A stretch of 64,000 nt of DNA from Coenobita brevimanus (GCA_032717465.1 JAVRFU010000175.1:18501-82500); one strand, 5' to 3'. Positions 23,508 through 35,059 are shown, counted from the first letter of the stretch. Notes: generated by a model not told the origin, from the sequence alone. Translations and numbers: made by a program.

Positions 23508-24545
23508 TTGAGAGTTACTGATGTAACATGCGGCTGGACAAGAGGACCACCAACACATAAAGTAACTTGGTGGTGGGATGAGGGTGTAGAAGCTGGAATT
23601 AAGGAGAAAAGAAGGCTTTTCCGGGAATGGAAGAAGGGTGGTAGCAAAGAGGAATATTTGGCTGCCAAGCGTAGGGCTAGGAGAGAGGTATACAGGGCAA
23701 AGTCTGAGTCACAGAGACAATTACTTGATAACCTAAATCATGGGGAAAGGAAAAATATATTTAGGGTGGCAGGTCAGGTGAAGAGGGATAATCGGGATAT
23801 CATAGGTGAGCAGTGTGTGAAGAATGATGAAGGAAGGGTAGTGGTGAACAGTGAGGATATTAAAGATGCATGGAGAGAGCATTATAACCGGTTGTTGAAT
23901 GAGGAGTTTGACTGGGACAGGGAAGGTTTGGAGCCAGCAGATCCCGTGTCTGGCCCTTGGCCTTTGATTGATACTGCTACTGTGAGTGAGGCAATAGGCA
24001 GGATGAGGGTGGGGAAGGCAGCAGGTGTGTCTGGGTTGACTGCTGAAATGTTGAAGGCCTCAGGCGATATAGGGGTGAGTTTAGTCACTGACCTGATAAA
24101 TAGGATTATTTATGAGTGTGTTGTCCCAGATGATTGGCTGAAGAGTGTAATTGTAAATGTGTATAAAGGGAAGGGTGATGCCCTGGAAAGAGGGAATTAT
24201 AGAGGTATAAAGCTTTTAGATCAGATAATGAAGGTAATGGAGAGAGTTTTAGAAGGTATGATTAGAGAAAGAGTGAATATTGATGAGATGCAGTTTGGGT
24301 TTATGCCAGGTAGGGGGACCACTGATGCCATATTCACTGTTCGACAGCTTCAGGAAAAATATATTGGTAGGAGAAGGGATCTTTATTTTGTTTTTGTTGA
24401 TTTGGAAAAGGCCTTTGACAGAGTCCCTAGAGAGGTGGTGAAGTGGGCAATGAGAAACCTTGGCTTGGAGGAGTGGCTGGTTAGGGTGGTTATGGCCATA
24501 TGTGGGTGCTCACACCCAGGTGAGAGTGAATGGAGATTTGAGTGA
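23508..24545 (+). CDS. LINE C reverse transcriptase, N-terminal part
   Basis: The frame covers the linker after the endonuclease and the first half of the reverse transcriptase: VYKGKGDALERGNYRGIKLL, GFMPGRGTTDAIFTVRQLQE, and VDLEKAFDRVPR. These are the finger and palm motifs of non-LTR reverse transcriptases. Comparison with the intact copy at 35121-37070 shows two bases missing near 24499, after which the frame runs off; the correct continuation is the overlapping frame from 24460. Confidence 0.8.
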   Translation: MRVTDVTCGWTRGPPTHKVTWWWDEGVEAGIKEKRRLFREWKKGGSKEEYLAAKRRARREVYRAKSESQRQLLDNLNHGERKNIFRVAGQVKRDNRDIIGEQCVKNDEGRVVVNSEDIKDAWREHYNRLLNEEFDWDREGLEPADPVSGPWPLIDTATVSEAIGRMRVGKAAGVSGLTAEMLKASGDIGVSLVTDLINRIIYECVVPDDWLKSVIVNVYKGKGDALERGNYRGIKLLDQIMKVMERVLEGMIRERVNIDEMQFGFMPGRGTTDAIFTVRQLQEKYIGRRRDLYFVFVDLEKAFDRVPREVVKWAMRNLGLEEWLVRVVMAICGCSHPGESEWRFE

Positions 24546-25608
24546 TGAGTTTTCCGTGAATGTTGGTGTGCATCAGGGGTCAGTCTTGAGTCCCATGTTG
24601 TTTATCATGGTACTTGAAGCCCTTTCACGTGACTTTAGAAACGGACTCCCGTGGGAGTTGTTGTATGCTGATGATTTGGTGTTGATTGCAGAGAACGAAA
24701 GGGACGCGGAGGAAAGGTTTAGGAAGTGGAGAGATGGTATGGGGCACCAGGGCTTAAGGGTAAATGCAGATAAAACAAAAGTGATGATATCTAGGGTTGG
24801 TGGCGGTACTGTCAAAGACGAGGGAGAGTGGCCATGTGCAGTTTGCCACAAGGGTGTGGGAAGTAATTCCATCTTGTGCGGTGTGTGTGATAAATGGGTG
24901 CATAAGAAATGTAGTGGTATCAGAGGTAGACTGCGAGATAATGCTGATTTTATGTGTACGGCGTGCCGGGGTGAGCAGGTGGAGATCGTCAGACGTGAAA
25001 GGATTGAACTTGCTGGTGAATCTCTTGAGTGTGTGGAAGAGTTTTGTTATTTGGGAGACATGTTGTGTGCTGGAGGTGGGGCTGGAGCTAGCTCTGTGGC
25101 TAGGGTGAGAAGTGGTTGGAAGAAGTTCAGGGAGCTCTTGCCTCTCCTGACATTGAGAGGGCTCTCCCTACGTGCTAAGGGGTCTTTGTATGCAGCATGT
25201 GTTAGGAGTGTAATGCTGTATGGCAGTGAGACCTGGGCAGTGAAGGAGGAAGACATTCGCCGGCTCAGACGTACAGAAATGACAATGATTAGGTGGATGT
25301 GCAGTGCGTCCCTGCGTCCAAGGCCTGGAGGGGCTGGGTTTACAATGGAAGAGTTGAGAGGTAGGATGGGACTGGAGTGTATTGGTGTTGTGATGAGGAG
25401 AGGTAGATTGAGGTGGTTTGGACATGTGGAGAGGATGGTGGATGATAATTGGGTGAGGAAGGTGAGAAGTGTTAATATTGGGGGTGGGGTTATCAGGGGT
25501 AGACCAAGAAAGACATGGGACGAAGTCATTAAGTGTGACCTTAGGGTTAAGGGACTGAACAGGGAGGCTGCAATGGATTGTGCAGCGTGGAGAGCCGCCA
25601 TTAGGTGA
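24460..25608 (+). CDS. LINE C reverse transcriptase C-terminal half with PHD finger
   Basis: The frame contains GVHQGSVLSPMLF and the catalytic LLYADD near 24660, then at about 24835-24966 a complete C4HC3 zinc finger: CAVC, 10 residues, CGVC, DKWVHKKC, about 15 residues, CTAC. This fits the PHD-finger spacing. A C-terminal domain with LRWFGHVERM and a basic GRPRKTW follows, as in other elements of this type. The finger sits between the polymerase and the C-terminal domain. Its role is unknown; it could bind nucleic acid or histone tails and so guide integration (inference). Confidence 0.8.
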   Translation: MAWRSGWLGWLWPYVGAHTQVRVNGDLSDEFSVNVGVHQGSVLSPMLFIMVLEALSRDFRNGLPWELLYADDLVLIAENERDAEERFRKWRDGMGHQGLRVNADKTKVMISRVGGGTVKDEGEWPCAVCHKGVGSNSILCGVCDKWVHKKCSGIRGRLRDNADFMCTACRGEQVEIVRRERIELAGESLECVEEFCYLGDMLCAGGGAGASSVARVRSGWKKFRELLPLLTLRGLSLRAKGSLYAACVRSVMLYGSETWAVKEEDIRRLRRTEMTMIRWMCSASLRPRPGGAGFTMEELRGRMGLECIGVVMRRGRLRWFGHVERMVDDNWVRKVRSVNIGGGVIRGRPRKTWDEVIKCDLRVKGLNREAAMDCAAWRAAIR

Positions 25609-25667
25609 CCAAGGCCGACACATGCAAGCATGTTGGAGCCTTTAAAAACGAAACGAAACGAAACTTG

Positions 25668-25784
25668 CAAGCAGTACAGCATCATCACCATACAACAAAT
25701 TTGAGATATTCCATTCACCACCATTCATTACCAATGTCATCCCTCTCTCCATTACTCGTGTTTTTACTTCTCTCATCACCCCAT

Positions 25785-25835
<51 letters not shown>

Positions 25836-25905
25836 ACAACCATGGGGACATCATACAACCTTGTCGCACGCCCACACTGATCGTGAACCATTCATTTACA
25901 GCTAC
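25668..25905 (-). mobile_element. LINE family A, remainder of the split copy, with (AT)n array
   Basis: Continues the LINE A interrupted at 23232: minus-strand remnants include VRQGCMMSPWLLN. An AT array at 25787-25831 is expanded from a short ATATAT present in other copies. The copy ends near 25905. Confidence 0.7.
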
Positions 25906-25992
25906 CCCAAATTGACTTTAGGACCTCCCCCCACAAGGTATTAAAAAACACAGAAATCATAGTATATCACAATGTTTGTTCATGAAATCATT

Positions 25993-26122
25993 CATTCATT
26001 CATTCATTGCCAGACGCCATGTATCCCTAAAGGGGTGGCCAAGGGCTTAGAGTTCATTGTTTTACAGGGAGGGGTACTAATCCTCCACCAACCCCACTTG
26101 ACACGAAATGCCATTCATTAAT
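25993..26122 (-). mobile_element. LINE 3'-end fragment (B-related) with target-site duplication
   Basis: A CATT array leads into TTGCCAGACGCC, the start of the family B 3' end, for about 130 bases. It is flanked by ATGAAATCATT at 25982-25992 and 26123-26133. It landed in the 3' part of the Tc1-like transposase. Confidence 0.7.
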
Positions 26123-27107
26123 ATGAAATCATTTTTCCCTTGTGTTTCAGGACCCGTTGGATGCATTTTGGCATGGAATCACTTGGATCTCTAATGTACA
26201 TTTCTTTGCACCAAACATTTGTCAGTTCAGTCTTGAGGTTGTCCAGATTGGGTGTTTCCTTCTCTGCCATGATTTTCTTCATCTTTGCCCAACAGTTTTC
26301 TATCGGATTTAGATCTGGACTGTTGCCAGGCCAGCTGAGGACCTCAATCCAATTATCCTGCCGCCATGTTGTCACCTTTGTTGACTTGTGACATGGAGCT
26401 GAATCGTGCATGAAAAAGTTGCACACATGAATAGCAAAAAACTTTAACAAATGATCTTTCAGAACTTGAATGTACCGGCCACCATTCATCATCAAGTTCT
26501 TAGGAAGAAAGTAGAGGCCTCCCCTTCCCATTTCACCTGAGAAACACCCCCATATCATTACTGAATGTGGGTGCTTAACAGTCAGCACCGTGTAAGCAGG
26601 GTCATATCGACTATGGGAGGCAGGGCGACAGACTTTGGCAGAATGCACCTGGAACACGTGAAATGTGCTTTCATCGGAAAACATAACTTTTCTCCACTCG
26701 TCCGATGTCCTGTGTGCAAAACTCTTGGCAAACTGAATGCGCTGCTTCTTCATGCGGTCAGTGAGAAGTGGTTCCTTGGCTGCGGTGTGGCTTGGCAAAC
26801 TTGGATAGTTCGAATTGAGACGTCTTGTAACAGCTGGGGATACATTCTCATCAATTCTGCTGCTGTCAGTTGAGGATTCTTGATTACTTCCCTCTTCAGA
26901 AGTGTATCTGTACCTCTGGAAGTTGTGCTCCTCTTTCCACCACCATGCTTGTGCTCTGGTACGACATCAGGTGGCTGCAGCAAGGATCTTCATGACGGTC
27001 GACTTTGCACGTCCAGTACGTTCACAAATCGTGTTGATAGGGACATTATCCTGCCTCCATGCAATGATACGGACCCTCTCATCCCTTGTGCAGTACTTTC
27101 CAGGCAT
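26118..27107 (-). pseudogene. Tc1-like transposase, frameshifted
   Basis: Reading from 27107 (MPGKYCTRDERVRIIAWRQ) the two N-terminal helix-turn-helix segments are followed by the catalytic domain in the 26798-26118 frame. There, VMFSDES supplies the first aspartate, FMHDSAPCHKS the second, and WPGNSPDLNPIE the glutamate 35 residues on (DD34E, the Tc1 signature). At least two frameshifts, near 26985 and 26780, break the coding region. The last residues come from a LINE end inserted at 25993-26122. Terminal inverted repeats were not found, so the element limits are unknown. Confidence 0.8.
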
Positions 27108-27413
27108 GACAACTCGACTCTAGGAAAATAACAGGGCAAACAGTAATGCATACGAAAAAAGAGGGAGGTGCAAGCTCGGAGCGATGGGAACGTATACTCC
27201 CACTCTCTCTTCTGGGGAAGCACTGACGTACAGAGTGTTTCACCCAGTGTTGCCAGGTCAGTGGGTGCTGTTGGCGCCCAATCCATCCCGAAAACGCGCC
27301 CAAAAAGCGCAGACAGCAAAATGACACACACACACACACACACACACTTCTCCATCAGTCTTGGAAGTGGTGAGAGCCAATTATAGTAATTCTTCTCTAT
27401 TCTTAACCCGTAG

Positions 27414-27549
<136 letters not shown>

Positions 27550-27656
27550 TAGTAATAGTAGTACGGCCTCGCCTGTGTAACATTTACATGGAGGTGGCAA
27601 TTGCTCTTTGGGGAAGGGTAGGGAGATAATAGGATGAGTGGAGACGATTTAATCTG

Positions 27657-27659
<3 letters not shown>

Positions 27660-27694
<35 letters not shown>
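27660..27694. repeat. (GA)n microsatellite
   Basis: About 17 uninterrupted GA units inside the hAT-type element. Confidence 0.95.
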
Positions 27695-27698
<4 letters not shown>

Positions 27699-28047
27699 AT
27701 GGTACAGAAGGCATGGAGTGGTAGATGGGGTAGAGGGAGAGAGCTTTGCGTTGTCAGTAATTATGGGATCAGGGTTGGGTTGGGCAGGCTTGGTAAAGGG
27801 TGTAGAGGAGGAACTGGGTGGTCATTATGACTCTGGTGCTAACTGTACTGCACATCAGTGATGGACATTAGCACTGTAGTAGCAGCATGTAGGAATGGAT
27901 ATAAATTCGTTCGAAAATGCTGACAAGAATGACAAAAATGAGACATGATATTCGGAACCTTCCATCTGAAGACAGACTAACAAGACCAACTTTGCACTCA
28001 CTAGAAAGGCGTAGCCTTGCGCCTTGAGGACTTAGGATTAAAACAAA

Positions 28048-28051
<4 letters not shown>

Positions 28052-28109
<58 letters not shown>

Positions 28110-28130
28110 ACATACACACACACACACACA
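28052..28130. repeat. (CA)n microsatellite
   Basis: About 38 CA units with AA and TA interruptions, inside the hAT-type element; a shorter CA array is at 27323-27346. Confidence 0.95.
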
Positions 28131-28574
28131 CTTGGGGTCATGGAAACGCAGGTCATTAGAGATGCTAATTATAGTAGCTGTGGCTTCACAATGAGTTTGG
28201 GGAGTGGCAGGGAAAGGATTACTGTCATACGAGTATTAGTACATCATGCATACGCCATGTCTTCTTCTTTTTCTTTAACATTGCATCCATATAACAAAAT
28301 CGCCTAATATGCTCCTAGTCATTTCAAATATCGCCCAAAAAGGCGCAACGCGCAGCCGTTCAAATTTAAGCGCAAATCATCTTCCAAAGTCGCCCAATCT
28401 GGCGCGAAATGCGCGCACCTGGCAACCCTGGTTTCACCACCTCCCGCCAACACCAGAGGAGTTGCCAGTTACTTCTTACCCAAATAATTTTCACTTGGTA
28501 GAGGTGAAAACACAAAGCAAAGACAGACAACTCTCCAATAGTAATTCTGTGTGTAGGTCCTAAGTCAATTTGCA

Positions 28575-29230
28575 GTGGGTGTAGATGCCCATTAACCCTT
28601 ACACATGCTTCACTACCATCATAAAAACTTTTGACGGCACCTAGCTGCTTACCATCTACACAGTACATGCGCAAAACTTTTCACAATCATTCTCTGTCCA
28701 CTTTGTCGTATGCTTTTTCTAGATCCATGAATGCTAAAAACACCTTATGGTCCTTCTCACAAGCCTTCTCTGCTATCTGTCTCACTGCAAATATTTGATC
28801 CACACATCCTCTGCCACTCCTAAAGCCACCCTGCTCATCACTCACTAGGACTTCTGATATCTCTCTTACTTTCTCTATAATAATTCTTCCATTTACCTTC
28901 CCTACCACACTCAATAAACTTATGCCACTATAATTTTTCCACTCACTTCGCTCAATTTTATTTTTGTACAGGGGTACAATCACAGCCTTTTTCCACTCTG
29001 CAGGCACAGTTTCACTCATCCATGTCTTCTTACATTTCTCCAACAAGCACTTCATTCCACTCTCTCCACTACACTTAAGCATCTCTGCATACACCTCATC
29101 TATACCAGTTGCTTTCCCATTTTTCAGCCGCTTCACAGCATGCTTCACCTGTGTGAGTGTCACATCCCCTGGCACTGCATGCCTTCTCTGCACACCCCCA
29201 AAACCAATCATTTTTACAGCCAGTATGACC
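28575..29230 (-). mobile_element. LINE family A, internal RT fragment
   Basis: The minus strand is open for 184 codons (29241-28687): WKKAVIVPLYKNK, YSGISLLSVVGKVNGRIIIE, EQGGFRSGRGCVDQIF, FMDLEKAYDKVDR. Neither the 3' end nor the endonuclease is present. It is the best-preserved LINE A reverse-transcriptase piece in the window. Confidence 0.75.
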
Positions 29231-29287
29231 AAAAAAATCAACAGGATTTACTTTTCCAGTTAATTTATATATTTACTTATTTCATTT

Positions 29288-29715
29288 TTAGAGGTAGATG
29301 GGGTGGTCACCATCCACTCATTCAATGTTAACCACTTTGGGTGTCTGCCCTTTCCTCTTCTGCCTTCTTGCCTTCATTCTTTCCTCTTCCTTCTGCCTAT
29401 GGGTGACTCTGCACTATGTGACATGCCAAATGGTTTCCTGTACACCAGTAAACCATTTACTATGCTGGGTGGTAACCATATAACCAAATTATGGCACTGG
29501 TAGTTTAAAGGGTAATTAAAGTGCTCCAATCGGATTGAGCTGATGTGGGTTTATATCCAAGGGGTCACTGGGGTTTCCTGCTCATGTAATGCCACTCAGG
29601 GATGAGTGAGGCTTGCCACTGTCATATTAAATATCAGGACCAACTTGCCTAGTCCCAGGCTCCTACACTCCTAGTGGGCTGACATGGATTGGATGACGGA
29701 TGGATGGATGGATTT
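29288..29715 (+). mobile_element. tRNA-related SINE, near full length
   Basis: Begins at a GGGGTGGTCACCATCCACTCA motif, has the hairpin at 29426-29458, a GTTTAAAGGGTAATT box A region and GGTTTATATCC box B (29549-29559), and ends in GGAT repeats at about 29715. Confidence 0.65.
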
Positions 29716-29840
29716 CATTTATCTATTTTTATTTTCATTTATTTATTTACTTATTTTTGCTTACCAGGAGCACAGCAGATCCTTGCTGAAGGTTTAGAGT
29801 CAATGGTACTGTCATTCTCTAATTCAGAGAAGCGGAGATA

Positions 29841-30824
29841 CAGGTATACCTTAATATATGATACCCCTAGATGCCATGCCCAGGCTTAATGATGGCGGTA
29901 GAAATACCACCATACCCCACCTAATGAGGGCCAAACCCTGGTTTAACGATGGGTTTTTATCTTTTTTTTTAACCGATTTTGATGATATTTTAGACTAAAA
30001 TTGTGTGTTTAGGTTGATTTATAAAATATTTTTAGACTTAGATTAATTTGTTGTAGATTGGCTTTAACCCTAGTTCAGTAGCGTCATCCGGGTTTCTGAA
30101 TTTAGGCCTACTTTGCATTGTGGAGGAGACGCTCCAAGGCCTACAACGCTCAGCTGCCATGACATTTCAGTTTGTACTCTGTCCTGTGAGTGTGAGGTGT
30201 GTTCGTGTTGCTCCCGTTTTTTTCTCATCTGCTGTAGACAATTGTCTGGTATTCCGTACAACGTTTTTAAAATAGGACCTTGTGAGTATGCCTACGAAAC
30301 ATATCATGTAATGTGTCAAATTTTGTCTAGGGAGGCTGGAGCATATCGGGGGACGTCTGGATATGTGTGGCACAAGTCATCACCATCAGGCAACACTGTG
30401 GCTGGCAGTGGTGAAAAGATTACAAGGATGTAACATTGGTTGTCATTTTTATACTTTTTTTTTTAATTTTTTTTTTATAATGTTGTTTTAGTTAAATACA
30501 TTTAGTTCATAGTTCCTACAGTTAAGATCAGCATCTAAGCGAAAATTTTTAAAAATAAACTGTACCATTCCTATATGTATATTTCTACCCCCAAAGTTTG
30601 TCCGGGATTCCGGACATGGCTAGTAGGCAGGTGATGTTGACAGCGCTACTATTCCAGGGTTAAACTTGTTTTGGGGCTCTTTTGGGTGGGTTTTGGACTT
30701 GGCTGGGGGAAAACCCAAGGCTGAAAAACACATTCCATTACTTTACATCTACCCCGATATACAATACCCCCCTAATGATGGGTTTTTACCTAACCAATTG
30801 TATCGTTAAACTGGGGTATACCTG
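29841..30824. mobile_element. Tigger-like element holding a piggyBac-type MITE
   Basis: Ends CAGGTATACCTTAATATATG and, inverted, CAGGTATACCCCAGTTTAAC are flanked by TA at 29839-29840 and 30825-30826. The inner element at 30068-30659 accounts for much of its length. No transposase frame. Confidence 0.75.
30068..30659. mobile_element. piggyBac-type MITE
   Basis: The 592-base element is flanked by TTAA on both sides (30064-30067, 30660-30663), with ends CCCTAGTTCAGTAGCG and, inverted, CCCTGGAATAGTAGCG. TTAA targets and CCC(T) ends mark the piggyBac superfamily. It has no coding capacity. Confidence 0.8.
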
Positions 30825-30826
30825 TA

Positions 30827-31969
30827 TTAAAATATTATAAATATCATATATGTAAACAGGAGGAGGTACTACTCAAAATACAACACTCAAGAGGTGCTGT
30901 GAATCCTTCTGTGCCACCAAGAATACAGCCCACAGATTGGGCCCATGCATAATAAAATATTTAAGACACCGATGACCCTGGGGAGATGGTTACTATCTTG
31001 TACAATACATTCACATTGGAAACAAGAAAAAAATATATCTCCCTTCAGCTCTCCAATCTGAAATTATTCATCCCATCGTCACTAAAAACAGTAGGGTGGT
31101 GCTATAATACTGTATAGCAGTAAGCACTTTTCCTTACTATTTCACTTCATACCAGTCAAAAAATCAATATTTGGCCTTGCACAAAACTGTTACTCAAATG
31201 TACTAAATTTTCTGATGCTGGAGAGGGACACCTTAAAGTGGTGACACCAATAAACAGTCATGCCCCCAGTACAGTATGCGATGGGGTTACATAATGTGAA
31301 AACAGACTGCATACAAAGAAATCGCATACTGAGGTCAATTTAGCATGGGTCCATCAGGACAGAGAGAAGATACAGAGCCCACATAACCCAAAATCTTAAC
31401 AAACATTTGTGCCACCTATCTAAGGTATGTCCCAGGCTGGTTTGAAATGTCACCAAGGGTCCCCCCTGAGGCTGAGAGAGAATGATACAGTGTTTTCCTA
31501 GTCAAAAGTTTCAGTATTTCACACATGAAAAGTTACCTCCACCTAATATCACACACTCCACCATTCATCATGCACTTGTACTGTACATTTGTAATAGTGG
31601 TGCACATGTAAACACAGGGTGGCCATTTTGGCTCAAACATATGACTGTTGGCTTGTGTGAGTGGCACTTGTACCACATGGGATCATTGTTCTTGGCCATC
31701 AAAAGAATCATGTGGTTCTTGCCACCATTAACCCAAAACTGGGTACTGTATAAATATTCAGCAATCATTCTATCAGTCAACTGCATACTCAAGCACTGCA
31801 CAGTGAGGTGTGACTGTACCCAGAGATGCTGAGTTAAAAAGATGTCTCTCAACTCCTTCTCTATTCCCTGAAAGGGGAATGGCAGACAGCCAGAGAAGGG
31901 CTACTTCGGCCTGCAGTGTTCCAGGTTCATATTCCAGATGCATTTGGAGTTACAACTACTGTACCACTA

Positions 31970-32007
<38 letters not shown>

Positions 32008-32160
32008 AAAGGAAAATTCTGTATGTTGGTTCTGATGTTTTTTAAGCAAAGCTTGGTTGTATTTAGTTGTGGGAGTGACCCAGTTCATATGAAAACAAAC
32101 ACAATATAGCTTCATTACTGAATGTGGGCCTAATTAATCTACGCCTCACATAGCAGCGGT
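30827..32160. other. Intronic stretch with a poly(T) run
   Basis: No exon or element with clear ends recognised. A T run of about 29 bases at 31975-32003 could be the poly(A) end of a minus-strand retrosequence, but nothing recognisable adjoins it. Confidence 0.4.
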
Positions 32161-32166
32161 ACTTAC

Positions 32167-32393
32167 GTTGTCATCTTGGCACAAGAAGTAATATTGTCCC
32201 CTGAGTCACAGCATCTTTGGCACATCAAAGTGAAGAAGTTATCAGCCAATAGGGTTCCACAAGGCTTGCCTGACCCCAGACAGGTTAAGTGGGCTTGGCG
32301 TCGGCACAAGTCACAACATAGTAGATCCTCTGGCTTGTCTGGGGACATTTGCCCACAGAAAAAACCAGGCCCATCACTTAGGTTGGGCATAAA
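32167..32393 (-). CDS. KAT14: KAT14-like gene, exon with PHD-like cysteine cluster
   Basis: The minus-strand frame starts after a good acceptor (pyrimidine run then CAG at 32396-32394) and ends at the donor GTAAGT (32166-32161). It encodes about 75 residues with paired cysteines (FFCG, CCDLC, TC), then ADNFFTLMCQRC. The DNFF...C-x2-C ending is like the zinc-binding segment of KAT14 (CSRP2BP/ATAC2), the second acetyltransferase of the ATAC chromatin complex; ASH2L has a related fold and is the main alternative. An ATG lies one codon inside the exon, so it may be the first coding exon or an internal one. It ends two bases into a codon, which fits the exon at 16680. The intervening intron would be 15.5 kb and full of transposons. 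Seen: frame, splice signals, cysteines. Inferred: gene identity. Confidence 0.65.
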
Positions 32394-32396
32394 CTG

Positions 32397-33797
32397 TTGG
32401 GTAAAAGGTTGTGTTGTTTAGAGAACAGGATAATCCAATGCCTGGGGTAACATTTAGTTCTATTACTGTAACTTTGGTAAACAACAGACATATAATACAA
32501 CAGTTACTATTTCACAAGTATAATAGACTGACATACCAGTACTGAATAACAGATGGAATATTACACTGGAAATAATTACAGGATGAAGATGAAAAGCCAG
32601 TGGTGAGAGTAATGGCAACAGTACTGTACATATGAGGTAATCCATGGAGGAATTACTAAGATGCCATTGGTAAAAAAAAAAAAATGTGGCTTATGATTGG
32701 TGAGGATGTATAGAAGAATGTAGGCATTTCAGACAGTGGCTATTTGGGAGTTACCACACTAAATTTCTCTTCTCTTTACAAGAGTAATGGCCACATGGCT
32801 CTGTATAGACACTCCAAGTCTAGCTCTGTGGAGAAGTCCAAACTGACCATCCCAAGTAGTCATTGACAACTCACAACTCCTGTCCCCTACCTAGCCAGCC
32901 AAGCAACACTAACCATTATACCCTATTTGATTTAACTGTGCAGCTGCAATGTATGGGGTGAGCAAGAGTGTTGGATTCGTGGCGCTTATTGGCTGCCTGT
33001 TATGTAAATCTACAGCTCTTCTTATTTTAACACATATATATTTACATTTTTAAACTGCCTGCAATATAAGCAGCCAGTTTAAATATGGAATGATTTCCAA
33101 AGGTAAAGAGGTCAAATTTAGCTTTAAAAGTTTACTGTTATCAGAGAAAATTAAAGTTGATTATAAAGTTTTATAAAACGATGAGTGACATTTGAAGTAA
33201 ATTATCCACCCACGATGTACACCCATGTCCGCAACATGCACTGCATCCACCCATGGTGTACACCTACATTCACATGTTGCACTACAATATCCACCCTAGG
33301 TGTACACCTATGCCTGCAGGTTGCACTACAATACATGCCTGCATTTACTTCAATGACATCATTGGCGGCCAATCAGCAACCGCGAATCAAATACTCCCTA
33401 CTTACCCAAAACATCTTAGGTGCACAGGTCAATCAAACAGAATACAGTTATGAGACTTACTACAAATGCATGAGAATATACATCCTTCAAGATCATGAAA
33501 ATGATAAAGTCATAATTCCTGGACTTTAATGCTTGAGAGAGTTAAACTTCCAAACAGAAGACTGTTGGTGCTTACTTGAAGGATGGAAAATGATTTATGT
33601 TTCCCAAAAACTTTGGCCAAGGCTACATAACAGGGCCAACTTACCACTTCTCAGCTCTAGTGGATGTTATTGTCCAAAAAAGTGTATTCAAATACTGTAC
33701 TACAACCAATAAGTGTTCCATTTGGTGGTAATTAACCTACCAGAAAACTACCTGGATCCTCCCATATAAATCCTGCAAAAAGTGCAGACCTTAAAAA
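32397..33797. other. Stretch upstream of the PHD exon
   Basis: No further exon was recognised. A small minisatellite at 33209-33345 is listed separately. Confidence 0.4.
33209..33345. repeat. Minisatellite, three units of about 45 bases
   Basis: Three imperfect units share the order CCACCC, GTGTACACC(T/C)A, TTGCACTACAAT. The repeat is only partly in phase with the plus-strand open frame covering it, so it is not evidence of coding. Confidence 0.7.
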
Positions 33798-34233
33798 TTT
33801 TATGACTTACTTTCTTTCCTTCATTCATTCCTTGTCCTTCTGCCTATGGGTGACTTTACACTCCCTCTTCTGTCTTTCTTTCCTTCATTCTTTCCTCTTC
33901 CTTCTGTCTGTGGGTGACTCTACACTGAGTGACAAGCCAAATGGTTTCCTGTTCACCACAAAACCATTTACTACACTGGGTGGTAACCATATAACTAAAT
34001 TTTGGCGCCTGGTGGTTTAGTGGGTAATTACGGCACCCCAATCAGCTTGAACCAGTAAAGGTTTATATCCAAGGGGTGGTTGGAGTTTATTGCTCACATA
34101 ATGCCACTCAGGGATGGGTAAGGCTGGTCATTCTCGTCTTAAATGTCAGGACCAACTTGCCTAGTCCTGGGTTCCTACACTCTTCATGGGACAACGTAGG
34201 ACTGGATGATAATGATGATGATGATGACATCCC
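33798..34233 (+). mobile_element. tRNA-related SINE, best-preserved promoter boxes
   Basis: Contains the hairpin (33941-33972), box A-like TGGTTTAGTGGGT (34010-34022) and, about 35 bases on, box B-like GGTTTATATCC (34060-34070), then a GATGATGAT tail. The upstream purine/pyrimidine segment is duplicated inside this copy. The spacing of the two boxes fits an internal RNA polymerase III promoter. Confidence 0.7.
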
Positions 34234-35059
34234 TCTTCACCACCCACCCTTTGTTAAAGAAATCTTTGAAGAAATACATGCAACCACTGATAATACCACA
34301 TTTGATCAGAGTGAACAAGATCTCAATGAAGATATCCAGGAATACAACTAAATACTGTATAATCAACTTCCTAGCAACTGCACAAACATCACAAGTGGAT
34401 TCATGTGTGCAGTCCATTAGAGATGTACCGATGTATCAGTATCAGTATCAGTGGCATCGGTCCATTTTTTGAGTATCGGTATCGGAATCGGTATCAGCTG
34501 ATTTTCTGCCGATACTTAAAAGGAATTTAGTGCATAGCGTATCACTCACTGGAAGTTACTTTGTTAAACAGAATTTGGATGTTTTACAGGGATGAAAAAT
34601 AAATTATTAGTAGTATCGAATTATTTAGTACAGTAATTCCCGTACTATCTGGATGTCCACTTTCCGGACATCCCCACTTACCGGACATTATCGTCCCGGT
34701 ATCCAATATTCCCAAAATGGTCCGAAAACCGCAAAAAATTAGAAAAAAATCCGACTTTTTCCCACCCGTAATTTGAACTTGGCGCGCAGGGCGCTGGACA
34801 GCTTTGTTTTGGTGCGTCATTCCTCCGACGTCAGCTAGACTGCCCCTGCATCCTCCCCACTTACTGCCCGTCTCTTGTCATGAGTGCACCCTCACCTCAA
34901 TGTGCTACTCTCAGACTCTGACAGTGATTAAACAGCAATAACTTCTTCACCAGACCACACAGGAATTTAGTGTTGTGCAGTGAAAGAAAAACAGTGCATA
35001 TTGTTAAGAAATTAGAATTCTGAGTGAAAAGAGACTGATTTAATACACTTTCAATTGTT

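Larger units (their letters stand above)
23233..25667 (+). mobile_element. LINE family C insertion inside LINE A
   Basis: The insert begins near the endonuclease end (RNVKVIGSEECVQQHKLLIC) and ends after the stop with a GAAAC array (25645-25667). The host LINE A resumes directly after. Its protein is described under the two open frames at 23508-24545 and 24460-25608, which a single small deletion near 24499 puts out of step. Otherwise the reading frame is almost undamaged. Confidence 0.85.

Noticed and set aside
32599..32645. Possible upstream exon of the PHD exon
   Set aside because: Short frames exist but none has both an ATG or acceptor and a donor in a fitting phase.
33185..33529. Plus-strand frame over the 45-base repeats
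   Set aside because: Repeat units are not in steady phase with the frame and there is no similarity to a protein family.
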